From Tolypothrix sp. PCC 7910 (GTDB taxonomy: Bacteria > Cyanobacteriota > Cyanobacteriia > Cyanobacteriales > Nostocaceae), in NCBI RefSeq assembly GCF_011769525.1, contig NZ_CP050440.1, positions 6,139,501-6,203,500 of the forward strand: 64,000 nucleotides of DNA, written 5' to 3'. The notes beneath the pieces were generated by a model. It was not told where the DNA came from, made no database searches, and was given only the letters and a program-made list of their open reading frames with translations. The translations under genes and the position numbers were made by a program. Below are positions 8,347-16,742 of the stretch, one piece after another (position 1 is the stretch's first letter; every line of letters starts with the position of its first letter).

Positions 8347-9498
8347 ATGAGTACAAATCCACAGATAAAAAAAGCGCCTGTACAAGTGGGAAACCAGCTA
8401 AGTTTCTTTGAAAGATACCTCACAATTTGGGTATTTTTATGTATTTTCATAGGCATCGCATTAGGAAGATTATTTCCCAAAGTAGCAGTCATACTGGATG
8501 CAATCAGTGTTTATCAAGTATCAATTCCAATTGCAATCTGTCTATTTTTCATGATGTATCCCATCATGGTCAAGATTGATTTTTCTCAAGCTGCTAATGC
8601 TATTCGTACTCCTAAACCTGTAATTCTCACATTGGTTGTGAACTGGTTAATTAAACCATTTACGATGGTAGTATTTGCTCAGTTCTTTCTAGGATGGCTA
8701 TTTCGTCCTTTAATTACAGGTAGTGAATTAATTCATGGTAGTGAAGTAACACTCACAAATTCTTACATTGCTGGGACAATTTTATTAGGTATTGCTCCTT
8801 GTACAGCAATGGTTTTGTTGTGGGGGTATCTTTCCTATGGTAATCAAGGTCATACCTTGGTCATGGTAGCAGTTAATTCTCTGACGATGCTATTTTTGTA
8901 TGCACCTTTAGGCAGGTGGTTACTAGCAGCAAATGATTTAGCTGTTCCCTGGCAAACAATAGTTTTATCGGTGCTGATTTATGTTGGCTTGCCATTAATA
9001 GCAGGAATGTATAGCCGTTACTGGATTCTGAAAAATAAAGGTAGGGATTGGTTTGAGAGAAAATTTTTAAAATATCTCAGTCCAATTGCCATTACAGCTT
9101 TGTTAATTACTTTAGTTTTGCTATTTGCATTTAAAGGAGAATTAATAGTTAATAATCCCTTACACATCTTGTTAATTGCCATACCGCTATTTATCCAAAC
9201 TAATTTCATTTTCTTAATTAGTTATGTCATAGCCTTGAAACTCAATTTATCTTATGAAGATGCCGCACCCGCAGCATTAATAGGAGCTAGCAATCACTTT
9301 GAAGTTGCGATCGCCACAGCTGTGATGCTGTTTGGTTTAAATTCTGGTGCAGCACTTGCCACAGTTGTAGGCGTTTTAATCGAAGTCCCAGTCATGTTGA
9401 TGCTAGTGGAATTTTGCAAACGAACAGCAGCTTGGTTTCCAAGAGAACCAGAAAAAGCAACATTGCGAGATCCCCGTTGTATTAGTTCTTTCCATTAA
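8347..9498 (+). CDS. acr3: ACR3-family arsenite efflux permease
   Basis: Integral membrane carrier that exports arsenite using the proton motive force. From ATG at 8347 it has 383 residues, the usual ACR3 length. An open frame extends 51 codons further upstream, but that part overlaps operator 3 and does not look like coding sequence. About ten hydrophobic segments are visible. The conserved ACR3 block [20 protein letters not shown] contains the essential Cys of transmembrane helix 4. The segment [15 protein letters not shown] near the end is also a family signature. It is followed 11 bases later by arsI, so the two are surely co-transcribed. Confidence 0.93.
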   Translation: MSTNPQIKKAPVQVGNQLSFFERYLTIWVFLCIFIGIALGRLFPKVAVILDAISVYQVSIPIAICLFFMMYPIMVKIDFSQAANAIRTPKPVILTLVVNWLIKPFTMVVFAQFFLGWLFRPLITGSELIHGSEVTLTNSYIAGTILLGIAPCTAMVLLWGYLSYGNQGHTLVMVAVNSLTMLFLYAPLGRWLLAANDLAVPWQTIVLSVLIYVGLPLIAGMYSRYWILKNKGRDWFERKFLKYLSPIAITALLITLVLLFAFKGELIVNNPLHILLIAIPLFIQTNFIFLISYVIALKLNLSYEDAAPAALIGASNHFEVAIATAVMLFGLNSGAALATVVGVLIEVPVMLMLVEFCKRTAAWFPREPEKATLRDPRCISSFH

Positions 9499-9509
9499 GG
9501 AGCAAATTT

Positions 9510-9965
9510 ATGTCAGTTCTCAAAACTCATGTGGCTTTGAATGTTACCAATATTGAAAAGTCAATAGAATTTTATCGAGCGATGTTTGGCGTAGAACCTG
9601 TGAAATATAAAGCTGACTACGCTAAATTCGATATTCCCAACCCAGCCTTAAACCTAACATTGAACCTAACTGATAGTGTGCAATCAGGCGGTGCATTATC
9701 TCATTTAGGTGTGCAGGTAGAAAGTACACAAGCAGTAGAAGCTGCAATCCAACGATTTACAGAAGCTGGACTAGCATTATTTACCGAAGAGAATACTAAC
9801 TGCTGCTATGCTTTGCAAGACAAGGTATGGGTAACCGATCCCGATGGTAATCGCTGGGAAGTCTTTGTAGTGAAGGTAGCAGATACAGCACCAGAGGAGA
9901 ATATTAAAGCTAATGCTAACTCTTCAGAAATAGCACCAGGTTTGAAAAAGCCTTGTTGTGCTTAA
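9510..9965 (+). CDS. arsI: ArsI, C-As lyase (glyoxalase/VOC-fold dioxygenase)
   Basis: Fe(II)-dependent dioxygenase that cleaves the carbon-arsenic bond of trivalent organoarsenicals such as methylarsenite, giving arsenite for Acr3 to export. The 151-residue protein has two VOC modules. The vicinal pair Cys98-Cys99 (NTNCCYA) is the substrate-binding pair typical of ArsI. His7, His65 and Glu117 are placed as metal ligands. A third Cys pair ends the tail (KPCCA). Related ArsI/CadI proteins can be annotated as cadmium-induced; the ars context favours arsenic. It begins 11 bases after acr3 and is followed by a strong hairpin before arsC. Confidence 0.9.
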   Translation: MSVLKTHVALNVTNIEKSIEFYRAMFGVEPVKYKADYAKFDIPNPALNLTLNLTDSVQSGGALSHLGVQVESTQAVEAAIQRFTEAGLALFTEENTNCCYALQDKVWVTDPDGNRWEVFVVKVADTAPEENIKANANSSEIAPGLKKPCCA

Positions 9966-9997
9966 AGCAGCGATCGCTATGCATAGATATAAAGTTT

Positions 9998-10020
9998 AGA
10001 GCAGCAAAAATTGCTGCTCT
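9998..10020 (+). terminator. Perfect 10-bp hairpin between arsI and arsC
   Basis: AGAGCAGCAA (9998-10007), loop AAA, TTGCTGCTCT (10011-10020), then ACCTTTTGTT. It looks like an intrinsic terminator or a partial terminator/processing site within the ars gene run, 33 bases before the arsC start. Confidence 0.7.
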
Positions 10021-10053
10021 ACCTTTTGTTAACAAAGAATAAGCAAAAATATC

Positions 10054-10458
10054 ATGAAACGCGTAATGTTTGTTTGCAAAAAGAATTCTCGCCGTTCCCA
10101 AATGGCAGAGGGTTTTGCACGCACTTTCGGAGAAGGAAAAATTCTTGTCTCTAGTTCAGGTTTAGCCGCCAGTGAGGTAGATCTCGTAACTATAGAAGTG
10201 ATGTCAGAAATTGGAATTGATATCAGCCATCAAACTTCTCAAGCTTTAAGTGACTTCAATCCCCAAGATTATGATGCTGTAATTTCTTTATGTGGTTGTG
10301 GCGTAAACTTACCGCAAGAATGGGTATTACGTGAAGTCTTTGAAGATTGGCATCTTGACGATCCCGAAGGCGAATCAATTGCTACCTTTCGTCGCGTTCG
10401 CGATCAAGTCAAGCAAAGAGTCGTGAATTTAATCGAGGCTCTGAGTGCAAAAGTATAA
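10054..10458 (+). CDS. arsC: Arsenate reductase, low-molecular-weight phosphatase type
   Basis: Reduces arsenate to arsenite, the form Acr3 exports. The 134-residue product matches the Synechocystis-type ArsC. Its phosphatase P-loop is VCKKNSRRSQ with nucleophile Cys8, and the redox pair Cys80 and Cys82 lies in ISLCGCGVNL, with the FEDWHLDDP aspartate loop following. These correspond to the three cysteines reported as essential in the cyanobacterial enzyme, which uses glutathione/glutaredoxin. The non-essential cysteines at 13 and 35 are Arg and Ser here. ATG at 10054 follows AT-rich sequence without a strong ribosome-binding site. It is separated from arsI by a hairpin. Confidence 0.93.
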   Translation: MKRVMFVCKKNSRRSQMAEGFARTFGEGKILVSSSGLAASEVDLVTIEVMSEIGIDISHQTSQALSDFNPQDYDAVISLCGCGVNLPQEWVLREVFEDWHLDDPEGESIATFRRVRDQVKQRVVNLIEALSAKV

Positions 10459-10485
10459 TTATTAGTTTCAGACTATCTTGAAAAA

Positions 10486-10516
10486 GGGCATAGGGCATAG
10501 GGCATAGGTCATAGGA
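10486..10516 (+). repeat. Short tandem heptamer repeat (GGGCATA)
   Basis: About four tandem copies of GGGCATA, the last one GGTCATA, just after arsC. Such heptameric repeats are common in filamentous cyanobacterial spacers. A reading frame overlaps the following 300 bases but has no coding character. Confidence 0.8.
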
Positions 10517-10757
10517 AAGACAGATTTTTATGCCTTTTTATCAAAAAACCTGGCGTGAATGGCTTACTTGCAAGACTAAATTTTTAGGGTGTGTTACGAC
10601 GCTGCTTATGCATATTTTTCACTCAGCAAAGACATTATTTACCGTAACGCACCTGGCTTTATTTTAAAATTAAAATATCAATTAAGTTCTAATTACTCAT
10701 ACCTGATTCCTGACAGGCTTGTTAAAATCAGGCGACACCTCATCAAGAAAATAGGCA

Positions 10758-10985
10758 ATGCAAAAACAAGTTAAAGTAAAACCTAATTCCAAACAGCAAA
10801 AAATTGAAGAACAAGCTGATGGTAGTTTGAATGTACATTTAAAATCTCCACCAGTAGATGGAAAAGCTAATGAAGAGTTAATTAAACTACTGGCTGAAAA
10901 ATTTAAAGTACCAAAATCTTATATCACAATTAAGTCTGGTGCTACTTCTCGGCAAAAATTGGTAGAAATTGACACTGAAACTTAG
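10758..10985 (+). CDS. DUF167 (YggU) family protein
   Basis: A 75-residue cytoplasmic protein with the family hallmarks: [15 protein letters not shown] at the N-terminus, [20 protein letters not shown] in the middle and the [18 protein letters not shown] strand-loop-helix at the end. DUF167 proteins form a compact alpha/beta fold and have no settled biochemical function. The gene is single, with no close neighbour on the same strand. Length fits the family, which is usually 75-100 residues. Confidence 0.85.
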   Translation: MQKQVKVKPNSKQQKIEEQADGSLNVHLKSPPVDGKANEELIKLLAEKFKVPKSYITIKSGATSRQKLVEIDTET

Positions 10986-11134
10986 TATTTAATGCCATGT
11001 ATGAAAGTCTTAATGGAATTTTTAACCAGCACTCCGTACTCAGAACTCAGCACTTTCAAATCAGTGGTCAGTTAACAGCGATTAATTGTAAAGTTAACCT
11101 CTGTTAACTGATAACTGGTAAAAAACTCATACTG

Positions 11135-11746
11135 TCATTCTTGGTGAATGGTTATATATCCAGGTTGAGATTTAACACGTTCTATCCAAGCTTGGATAGC
11201 AGGAAATTGCGTTAAATCAAAACCACCTTCATCAGCTACATGGGTGTAAGCAAACAAAGCAATATCAGCAATAGTATAGCGATCGCCCACAAAAAAGCTG
11301 CGATCGCTTAAATGATTTTCCATCACCTTCAAGGCTGCATAACCCTTCTCCCGCCTAGATTTCATCGTTTCTTGGTGTTCTTCAGGCTTGCCTAAAATAG
11401 AGATTAAAAATCTTGATGTGGCAATAAAAGGTTCATGGCTATTTTGTTCAAAAAATAACCATTGCAGTACCTGAGCGCGCAGAAACCTATCATAAGGTAG
11501 AAATTCTGTGCCTTCACTTAAATACAGCAAGATAGCATTTGATTCTGCTAAATATTTCCCGGGTTCAATCTCCAAAAGGGGAATTTTACCGTTAGGATTT
11601 TTACTCAAAAATTCGGGTGTTCGAGTCTCGCCTTTAGTGATGTTGAGTTCAATTCTCTCAAATGGCATACCGATTTGCGTCAAGAGAAGACGAATCTTAT
11701 AGCCATTACCTGAAGGTAAAAAATCGTACAGCCGCAATGTTTCCAT
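11135..11746 (-). CDS. Glutathione S-transferase family protein
   Basis: A 203-residue cytosolic GST. The thioredoxin-like domain spans about 1-78 and includes LPSGNGYKIRLLLTQIG, in which Ser12 is a plausible catalytic residue, NPNGKIPLLEIEPG with the cis-Pro, and LAESNAILLYLSEG. The C-terminal helical domain has RSFFVGDRYTIADIALFAYTHVADEGG. It differs clearly from the GST at 6.0-6.7 kb, so the two are not recent duplicates. It is a single gene facing the SRAP gene across about 200 bases. Substrate unknown. Confidence 0.85.
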   Translation of the reverse strand: METLRLYDFLPSGNGYKIRLLLTQIGMPFERIELNITKGETRTPEFLSKNPNGKIPLLEIEPGKYLAESNAILLYLSEGTEFLPYDRFLRAQVLQWLFFEQNSHEPFIATSRFLISILGKPEEHQETMKSRREKGYAALKVMENHLSDRSFFVGDRYTIADIALFAYTHVADEGGFDLTQFPAIQAWIERVKSQPGYITIHQE

Positions 11747-11949
11747 GCCAAAAATATAATAGGGAATATGATCGAAAGAAGGGGGGGTTTAAAATACAAT
11801 ATCTTACCAAATGATTTTCAAAAAACCGGATATTTTTTTATTTATATTCAGCATCAGAGTGAAAATAGAATTATCTGAAGAAATAAAAAAATATCGATGA
11901 TTGATCCGATTTATACGTCTAATTTTAATCTGCGATCGCCAATAAAACT

Positions 11950-12633
11950 ATGTGTGGAAGATTTACTTTAAAGCAGACAGCCGCAGCATTAGCTCAAGCT
12001 TTTGAGTTAGAAACAGTACCCGATTTAGCAGCGCAATATAACATTGCACCTACGCAAATGATAGCAACGGTACTACATAAACCCGAAAGCGATCGGCGCG
12101 AATTTCAGCAGTTACGTTGGGGGTTAATCCCCTCATGGTCAAAAGATCCCAGCATAGGGGCCAAACTCATTAATGCTAGGGCAGAAACTGTTGCTGAAAA
12201 ACCTTCTTTTCGTTCAGCGTTTAAGCGTCGGCGCTGTTTAGTGCTGGCGGATGGCTTCTTTGAATGGCAAAAAAAACAAAACAAAAAACAGCCATTTTAT
12301 TTTCGTCTTCAAAATGAAAAACCCTTTGCTTTTGCTGGATTGTGGGAGAAATGGCAATCGGCTTCAGGAGAAGAAATAGACTCTTGTACCATTTTGACCA
12401 CAGCAGCGAATGAATTACTCGAACCCATCCATGATCGGATGCCCGTGATTCTGGCTCCTGAAGATTACAATCAGTGGTTAGATCCCCAACTGGAAAGCCC
12501 TGAAGTACTAGAACCGCTATTACGTTCTTATCCAGCCGCGTCAATGACTAGCTACCCAGTTAGCATTTTAGTCAATAAACCTCAGCACAATAGTCCAGAC
12601 TGTGTTGTGCCAATCAACGACAACAATACCTGA
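11950..12633 (+). CDS. SRAP-domain (YedK/HMCES-type) abasic-site protein
   Basis: Forms a protective thiazolidine crosslink with abasic sites in single-stranded DNA. The protein begins MCGRF, so that Cys2 becomes the N-terminal catalytic nucleophile once Met is removed; this fixes the start at 11950. Other family landmarks follow: the YNIAPTQ loop, LRWGLIPSWSKD, LINARAETVAEKPSF, RCLVLADGFFEW and HDRMPVIL, which supplies the conserved His. At 227 residues it is of normal length. It has no signal peptide and no operon partner. Confidence 0.93.
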   Translation: MCGRFTLKQTAAALAQAFELETVPDLAAQYNIAPTQMIATVLHKPESDRREFQQLRWGLIPSWSKDPSIGAKLINARAETVAEKPSFRSAFKRRRCLVLADGFFEWQKKQNKKQPFYFRLQNEKPFAFAGLWEKWQSASGEEIDSCTILTTAANELLEPIHDRMPVILAPEDYNQWLDPQLESPEVLEPLLRSYPAASMTSYPVSILVNKPQHNSPDCVVPINDNNT

Positions 12634-12852
12634 CAAATTTAGTTAAATTAGTTATTAACTATACGGATGGCAAAATTACCAGGTGGATATAATTCGCGGC
12701 TCCCCCCTTTCATCCGGTTGGCTTTAGAGGGAAAATAAGAGTGTTCGCCTATGCCCACAGGACGTAGAGAATTATTATCGCGTCTCAACAACGGCTAAAC
12801 AAACTCTCCGGGCATTGTTCACGCCAATAGCTGCAATCTCACAGAGGCAAAT

Positions 12853-13374
12853 ATGCCAAGAACCCAGAAAAACGATAACTTTATTGACAAATCCTTTACA
12901 GTCATGGCAGATATCATTCTCAAGATACTGCCAACTAACAAAAAAGCTAAAGAAGCGTTTGTTTATTATCGAGATGGCATGTCGGCCCAAGCAGAAGGCG
13001 AATATGCTGAAGCCTTAGACTACTATCAAGAAGCACTCACATTAGAGGAAGATCCCAACGATCGCGGCTATATCCTCTACAATATGGGCTTAATCTATGC
13101 CAGCAATGGCGACCATAACAAAGCTTTAGAGTTGTACCACCAGGCTATTGAGTTAAACCCACGCCTACCCCAAGCCTTAAACAACATCGCCGTGATTTAT
13201 CATTACCAAGGCGAAAAAGCCAAAGAAGCTGGGGATCATGACGGTGGCGAAGCTTTATTTGACCAAGCTGCAGACTATTGGATTCGCGCCATTCGCATGG
13301 CTCCCAATAACTATATCGAAGCTCAGAACTGGCTGAAAACCACTGGGCGATCGCAAGTTGATATTTTCTTTTAG
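12853..13374 (+). CDS. ycf3: Photosystem I assembly protein Ycf3
   Basis: A 173-residue thylakoid-associated chaperone needed to assemble PsaA/PsaB and the stromal subunits of photosystem I. The N-terminus [20 protein letters not shown] and the block [21 protein letters not shown] are diagnostic. Three tetratricopeptide repeats follow, at about residues 35-68, 72-105 and 122-155, each with the W/Y-G-A spacing of TPRs. The gene is a complete match in length to cyanobacterial and plastid Ycf3. It is monocistronic here, with gatC about 250 bases downstream. Tab2, another photosystem I factor, lies at 57 kb. Confidence 0.97.
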   Translation: MPRTQKNDNFIDKSFTVMADIILKILPTNKKAKEAFVYYRDGMSAQAEGEYAEALDYYQEALTLEEDPNDRGYILYNMGLIYASNGDHNKALELYHQAIELNPRLPQALNNIAVIYHYQGEKAKEAGDHDGGEALFDQAADYWIRAIRMAPNNYIEAQNWLKTTGRSQVDIFF

Positions 13375-13628
13375 CCACAAGTCAAGAGTCAAGAGTCACA
13401 AGTTATTGACCCTTGACCCTTTGACCATGAAAATTTTAGATTTTAAATTTTGGATTTTGGATTATTTCTTCGGTACAAGCACAGCCGAGGACGAAACAAA
13501 TCTAAAATCGTCAATCTCAAATCCCTAAGCTGTATTCCCCTGCAGGTACAGTCAATCTAAAATCGCAAATCTAAAAGCCAAAATTGATTGACTCTTTTAC
13601 CTTTTACCCTTTGACACTTTGACCCAAA

Positions 13629-13919
13629 ATGATTGATCGCGATCTAGTCCATAAAGTAGCCCTGCTTGCTCGTTTAGAATTAACCTCAGAAGAGGAGGAG
13701 CAATTCACCACTCAACTAGGAAGTATTCTAGATTACATAGAGCAATTAAGTGAACTCGATGTCAGTAATGTACCCCCTACGACCAGGGCTATTGATGTCA
13801 GCAATGTGACACGAGAGGATGAATTACAACCCTATCCTGACCGAGAAGCCATTCTCAACTGTGCGCCTGAACAAGAAGGAGAATTTTTTAAAGTACCAAA
13901 AATTCTGAATGCTGAGTAG
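13629..13919 (+). CDS. gatC: Asp/Glu-tRNA amidotransferase subunit C
   Basis: Small subunit of GatCAB, which converts misacylated Glu-tRNA(Gln) and Asp-tRNA(Asn) to the correct amide. The 96-residue protein starts [23 protein letters not shown], with the family features [26 protein letters not shown] in the middle and a [32 protein letters not shown] tail. GatA and GatB are not in this window, as is common in cyanobacteria, where gat genes are scattered. Confidence 0.95.
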   Translation: MIDRDLVHKVALLARLELTSEEEEQFTTQLGSILDYIEQLSELDVSNVPPTTRAIDVSNVTREDELQPYPDREAILNCAPEQEGEFFKVPKILNAE

Positions 13920-14244
13920 TCATTAGTTATTAGTCATTTGCTAATGACTAATGACTGGTACTCAATTAAAAATATTTGATTTTTGAAGTTCGCGTAGGAT
14001 GCGTTAGCGATAGCGTAACGCATCAGTGCCAAAGCTGAAATTTTTCAGAAATCAAATCGGATTCCTAATAATTAAAAAAAGTCTTTAAGAAGCGTAAGAC
14101 AGTGCATTCAGGTTGTGCATTAGAGCGCATGATAAAATTCTGCTTCAAAACTCTTACTTTTATTTAATAAATAAGTTTTAGCCTTGCTTGAGATTTCTGC
14201 CAAAGCCTAAATCTAAAATTCAACATTGTTATCAGGAGATAGTT
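13920..14244. other. Spacer with two palindromes between gatC and the hydroquinone reductase gene
   Basis: Holds a hairpin right after gatC (about 13917-13956, where AGTCATTAG pairs with CTAATGACT), likely its terminator. A second perfect palindrome lies at 13998-14024: GATGCGTTA, 9-base loop, TAACGCATC, of a type scattered through Nostocales genomes. No gene seen. Confidence 0.55.
13998..14024. repeat. GATGCGTTA palindromic element
   Basis: Perfect 9-bp inverted repeat GATGCGTTA / TAACGCATC with the loop GCGATAGCG. It lies in a spacer without T-tract and is judged a dispersed palindrome rather than a terminator. Confidence 0.55.
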
Positions 14245-15213
14245 ATGGGTTTGGGAATCCTCAAAGATGGTAAATGGGTGTCTGAACGGGAACAAGAAGA
14301 TTCCCAAGGGAAATTTATCCGGCCATCAACTACCTTTCGCAATACAATTACAGCCGATGGCTCTAGCGGCTTCAAAGCTGAACCAGGCCGCTATCATTTA
14401 TATATTTCTTGGGCTTGTCCTTGGGCGTGTCGCACTGCAATTCTCCGTCAGTTAAAAGGACTGACAGATGTAATTGGGTTATCAGTAGTTGGCGCGGAAA
14501 TTGATCAAAATAGCTGGGAATTTAATGATGAACCAGGCGCAATTTCCGATACAGTTAATAACGCTAACTATCTATGGCAAATTTATCTCAAAGCTGATCC
14601 CAACTATAGTGGAAGGGTAACAGTCCCAGTTTTATGGCATATCAAAGAAAAGACCATCGTCAATAATGAATCTCGCGAAATCATTCGGATGTTTGATACA
14701 GAATTCAATGATTTTGCTAAAGCTGATGTTGATTTTTATCCTCAAGATTTACAAAAGATAATTGACGAAACCATTGATAAAATTTATCAACCCATAAATA
14801 ACGGTGTTTACCGGGCAGGATTTGCAACTACTCAATCAGCTTATGATGAAGGTGTAACAGAATTATTTGCTGCGCTAGATTACTGGGAAAAAGTATTAGA
14901 CAAGCAACGCTATCTCTGCGGTAATCAAATTACCGAAGCTGACTGGTGTATGTTTACTACCCTATTTCGCTTTGATGCAGTTTATTATGTGCATTTCAAA
15001 TGCAACTTACGGCGAATAGTGGAGTATCCTAATCTGTGGAATTATCTCAAAGAACTCTACCAAGTGCCAGGAGTTAAAGAAACTTGTAATTTAGACCATA
15101 TCAAACGGCATTATTACCGTAGTCATACCAAGGTTAACCCGACGCGTATTGTACCCAAAGGGCCGTTGATTGATTTTGATACACCACATAACCGCGATCG
15201 CATCTCTGTTTGA
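14245..15213 (+). CDS. Glutathionyl-hydroquinone reductase (omega-like GST)
   Basis: Cytosolic enzyme that uses glutathione to reduce glutathionyl-hydroquinones. From ATG at 14245, which follows CAGGAGAT, it has 322 residues, the family size; an upstream extension of 19 codons lacks a better start. The catalytic Cys58 lies in the motif SWACPWACRT. The family's long N-terminal segment with FRNTITADGS precedes it. Downstream come VTVPVLWHIKEKTIVNNES for glutathione binding and the NQITEADWCMFTTLFRFDAVYYVHFKCN block of the helical domain. It ends 34 bases before a bidirectional terminator. Confidence 0.92.
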   Translation: MGLGILKDGKWVSEREQEDSQGKFIRPSTTFRNTITADGSSGFKAEPGRYHLYISWACPWACRTAILRQLKGLTDVIGLSVVGAEIDQNSWEFNDEPGAISDTVNNANYLWQIYLKADPNYSGRVTVPVLWHIKEKTIVNNESREIIRMFDTEFNDFAKADVDFYPQDLQKIIDETIDKIYQPINNGVYRAGFATTQSAYDEGVTELFAALDYWEKVLDKQRYLCGNQITEADWCMFTTLFRFDAVYYVHFKCNLRRIVEYPNLWNYLKELYQVPGVKETCNLDHIKRHYYRSHTKVNPTRIVPKGPLIDFDTPHNRDRISV

Positions 15214-15246
15214 TCTGCTTTTTGGTAAGGGCGATCGCTCAAAAAA

Positions 15247-15270
15247 TTTAGCCCGCCTTTGCGGGCTAAA
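15247..15270. terminator. Bidirectional terminator between convergent genes
   Basis: TTTAGCCCGC (15247-15256), loop CTTT, GCGGGCTAAA (15261-15270), a perfect 10-bp stem flanked by an A-run on the left and T-rich sequence on the right. It can end both the hydroquinone reductase transcript (plus) and the lipoprotein transcript (minus). Confidence 0.85.
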
Positions 15271-15293
15271 TTACTAAATCATCTTAACAACTG

Positions 15294-15683
15294 CTATTTA
15301 GGGACATAAAAACCAGCTTTTTCTGCCGTTGCTGTATCTTTAAAGCAGATATCCGGTTTAACTTTGGCATAATCAGGCGATTTTGCAATGTGGTAAATAT
15401 TACCCCGCTTTTTGGTAATCTTGCCTTTAATTGGTGCATTACTAGGGCAAGCTGTTTCCCCTTCAGGCTTGACACCTAGCTTTTGTGCATCTGCAGGAAT
15501 TACAGTTTGATTTGCAGATGTTGCAGTAGCACTCTTAGCCGTAGGTTTCGTTTGAGAAACAGCAGTAGGATTTTCAGTATTGCTAGCAGATTCTTCCGAT
15601 TTTTGACCACAGCTTGCTAGCATTAAAACGGTTAATAAAGTTAGCCCAATACCAAATTGACGAGCCGATATTTGAGTTTTCAT
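15294..15683 (-). CDS. Lipoprotein with C-terminal small Cys-containing domain
   Basis: From the ATG at 15681-15683 this encodes 129 residues. A signal peptide (MKTQISARQFGIGLTLLTVL) leads into a lipobox LASC, so the mature protein should be lipid-anchored in the envelope. A low-complexity Ser/Thr/Ala linker (about 28-65) precedes a C-terminal module, CPSNAPIKGKITKKRGNIYH then SPDYAKVKPDICFKDTATAEKAGF. That module resembles the short domain found at the ends of some secreted nucleases, sometimes labelled a sunset domain. Two Cys (in ACPSN and DICF) could form a disulphide or metal site. Function unknown. An alternative start six codons upstream is possible. Confidence 0.7.
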   Translation of the reverse strand: MKTQISARQFGIGLTLLTVLMLASCGQKSEESASNTENPTAVSQTKPTAKSATATSANQTVIPADAQKLGVKPEGETACPSNAPIKGKITKKRGNIYHIAKSPDYAKVKPDICFKDTATAEKAGFYVPK

Positions 15684-15793
15684 TGACAGTCTGCTCCTCA
15701 TAAAAATAGCTAATCAATTTTAGATTTTAGATTTTAAATTGTGTAATTCTTCAATCCAAAATTTAAAACCTAAAATTTGCACAAAAAACAATC

Positions 15794-16144
15794 CTAGCCA
15801 ACTGCTACTTCATCAGTCACAACATCAGTAGCACCACTAACTCCACCAGCAATCTCTACCAATTGATTTAAAATGTCTTGATCAGGTACTTGTCCTTTTA
15901 AAACCACAGTACTACCTAACTGAGCAACATAAATTGTATTAATGTCGTCAAAGCGAGAATCTTCATCAAACGCCAACGCAACTCTTTTTGCTAAACCACT
16001 TTGGTCGTATTCTCCATTAAGTCCCACCCGCTCAATAGGAATACTTTCGCCTTCAGAAGAGTTCTCAGCCACTAAAGTTGGCTCAGGGTTTACTTGAGCA
16101 TCTTCTGGTTTTTCCATGCCAAAGAGTCTTTGTAACCAACCCAT
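15794..16144 (-). CDS. BON-domain protein
   Basis: A 116-residue protein with an N-terminal amphipathic stretch (MGWLQRLFGMEKPED), an acidic linker and a C-terminal BON domain (about 47-113). The domain has the expected helix with LAKRVALAFDEDSRF, the strand INTIYVAQLGSTVVLKGQV with its central glycine, and IAGGVSGATDVVTDEV. BON domains are thought to bind phospholipids or act in envelope stress responses. There is no signal peptide, so it may be cytoplasmic. It lies upstream of the lipoprotein gene on the same strand, about 110 bases apart; an operon is possible but unproven. Confidence 0.8.
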   Translation of the reverse strand: MGWLQRLFGMEKPEDAQVNPEPTLVAENSSEGESIPIERVGLNGEYDQSGLAKRVALAFDEDSRFDDINTIYVAQLGSTVVLKGQVPDQDILNQLVEIAGGVSGATDVVTDEVAVG

Positions 16145-16324
16145 AACTGTATTATCTCCTATGCAAAATTTCGGATTTACACAAGTATTTTAACTTGCTT
16201 AATACTTAGATAATTATAAGTAATCTGATGTACAAAAATGCTGAAAAAATAATATAGAATTTAAAATATACCCTATACAACATTAGATTAACTAAGTAAA
16301 TAAGAGTTAATCAATATAATTATT

Positions 16325-16440
16325 TATAGCGTTTCCTAGTCTAGGGAATTAAAAATTTATCGGCGTTTATCTGCCTTTATCCTCTTCCATCTGCGGTTAA
16401 TTTTTTATTGCTGTACCTGACTAATATAGAAAACCTATAA
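16325..16440 (-). repeat. Repeat family B, copy 2 (inverted)
   Basis: Contains TATAGCGTTTCCTAG, AAATTTATCGGCGT, TTTATCCTCTTC and TTGCTGTACCTGACTAATATAG, which are the reverse complement of the blocks at 1173-1273. The element is therefore present twice within 15 kb in opposite orientation. Confidence 0.6.
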
Positions 16441-16666
16441 ACTATTTTGTATAGTATATAAATTTCCTCATTTCTTGCTTGGAGAAGATGTTATAGCTTC
16501 AGCTAGCCTCAACATTTGCATGAAAGAATAATTAGTTACTAAGATTTATGTAGCTTTTAACTCCCAAGTACCAGTTGATGCACTTATCAATGCTCTCAAC
16601 TATGTTAGTTTTCCTTGATCCTTGACCTTACCAGGAACATTTAACACCAAATTCCAGACAAATAAC

Positions 16667-16700
16667 TGAGGTGCGTTTGTAGATTTGTTAACGCACCTCA
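16667..16700 (+). promoter_or_regulatory. 11-bp hairpin in leader of TPR gene
   Basis: TGAGGTGCGTT (16667-16677) pairs with AACGCACCTCA (16690-16700) around a 12-base loop, 42 bases before the ATG at 16743. It is followed by ATTTATC rather than a T-run, so a leader structure or dispersed palindrome is as likely as a terminator. Confidence 0.5.
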
Positions 16701-16742
16701 ATTTATCATAGGTATCGGAGCACTCTTGAGGGATTGAGGACA

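Larger units (their letters stand above)
16145..16742. other. Spacer with repeat B copy 2 and a hairpin upstream of a TPR gene
   Basis: No gene in about 600 bases. It separates divergent genes and carries repeat B (16325-16440, inverted relative to 1173-1273) and an 11-bp hairpin at 16667-16700. Confidence 0.6.

Noticed and set aside
10589-10774. 61-codon plus-strand open frame overlapping the DUF167 start
   Set aside because: Low-complexity AT-rich composition, no ribosome-binding site and overlap with the well-supported DUF167 gene; judged non-coding spacer.
11611-11640. TTCGAGTCTCG, resembling a tRNA T-loop
   Set aside because: It lies inside the GST coding region and no acceptor stem or anticodon arm could be folded around it.
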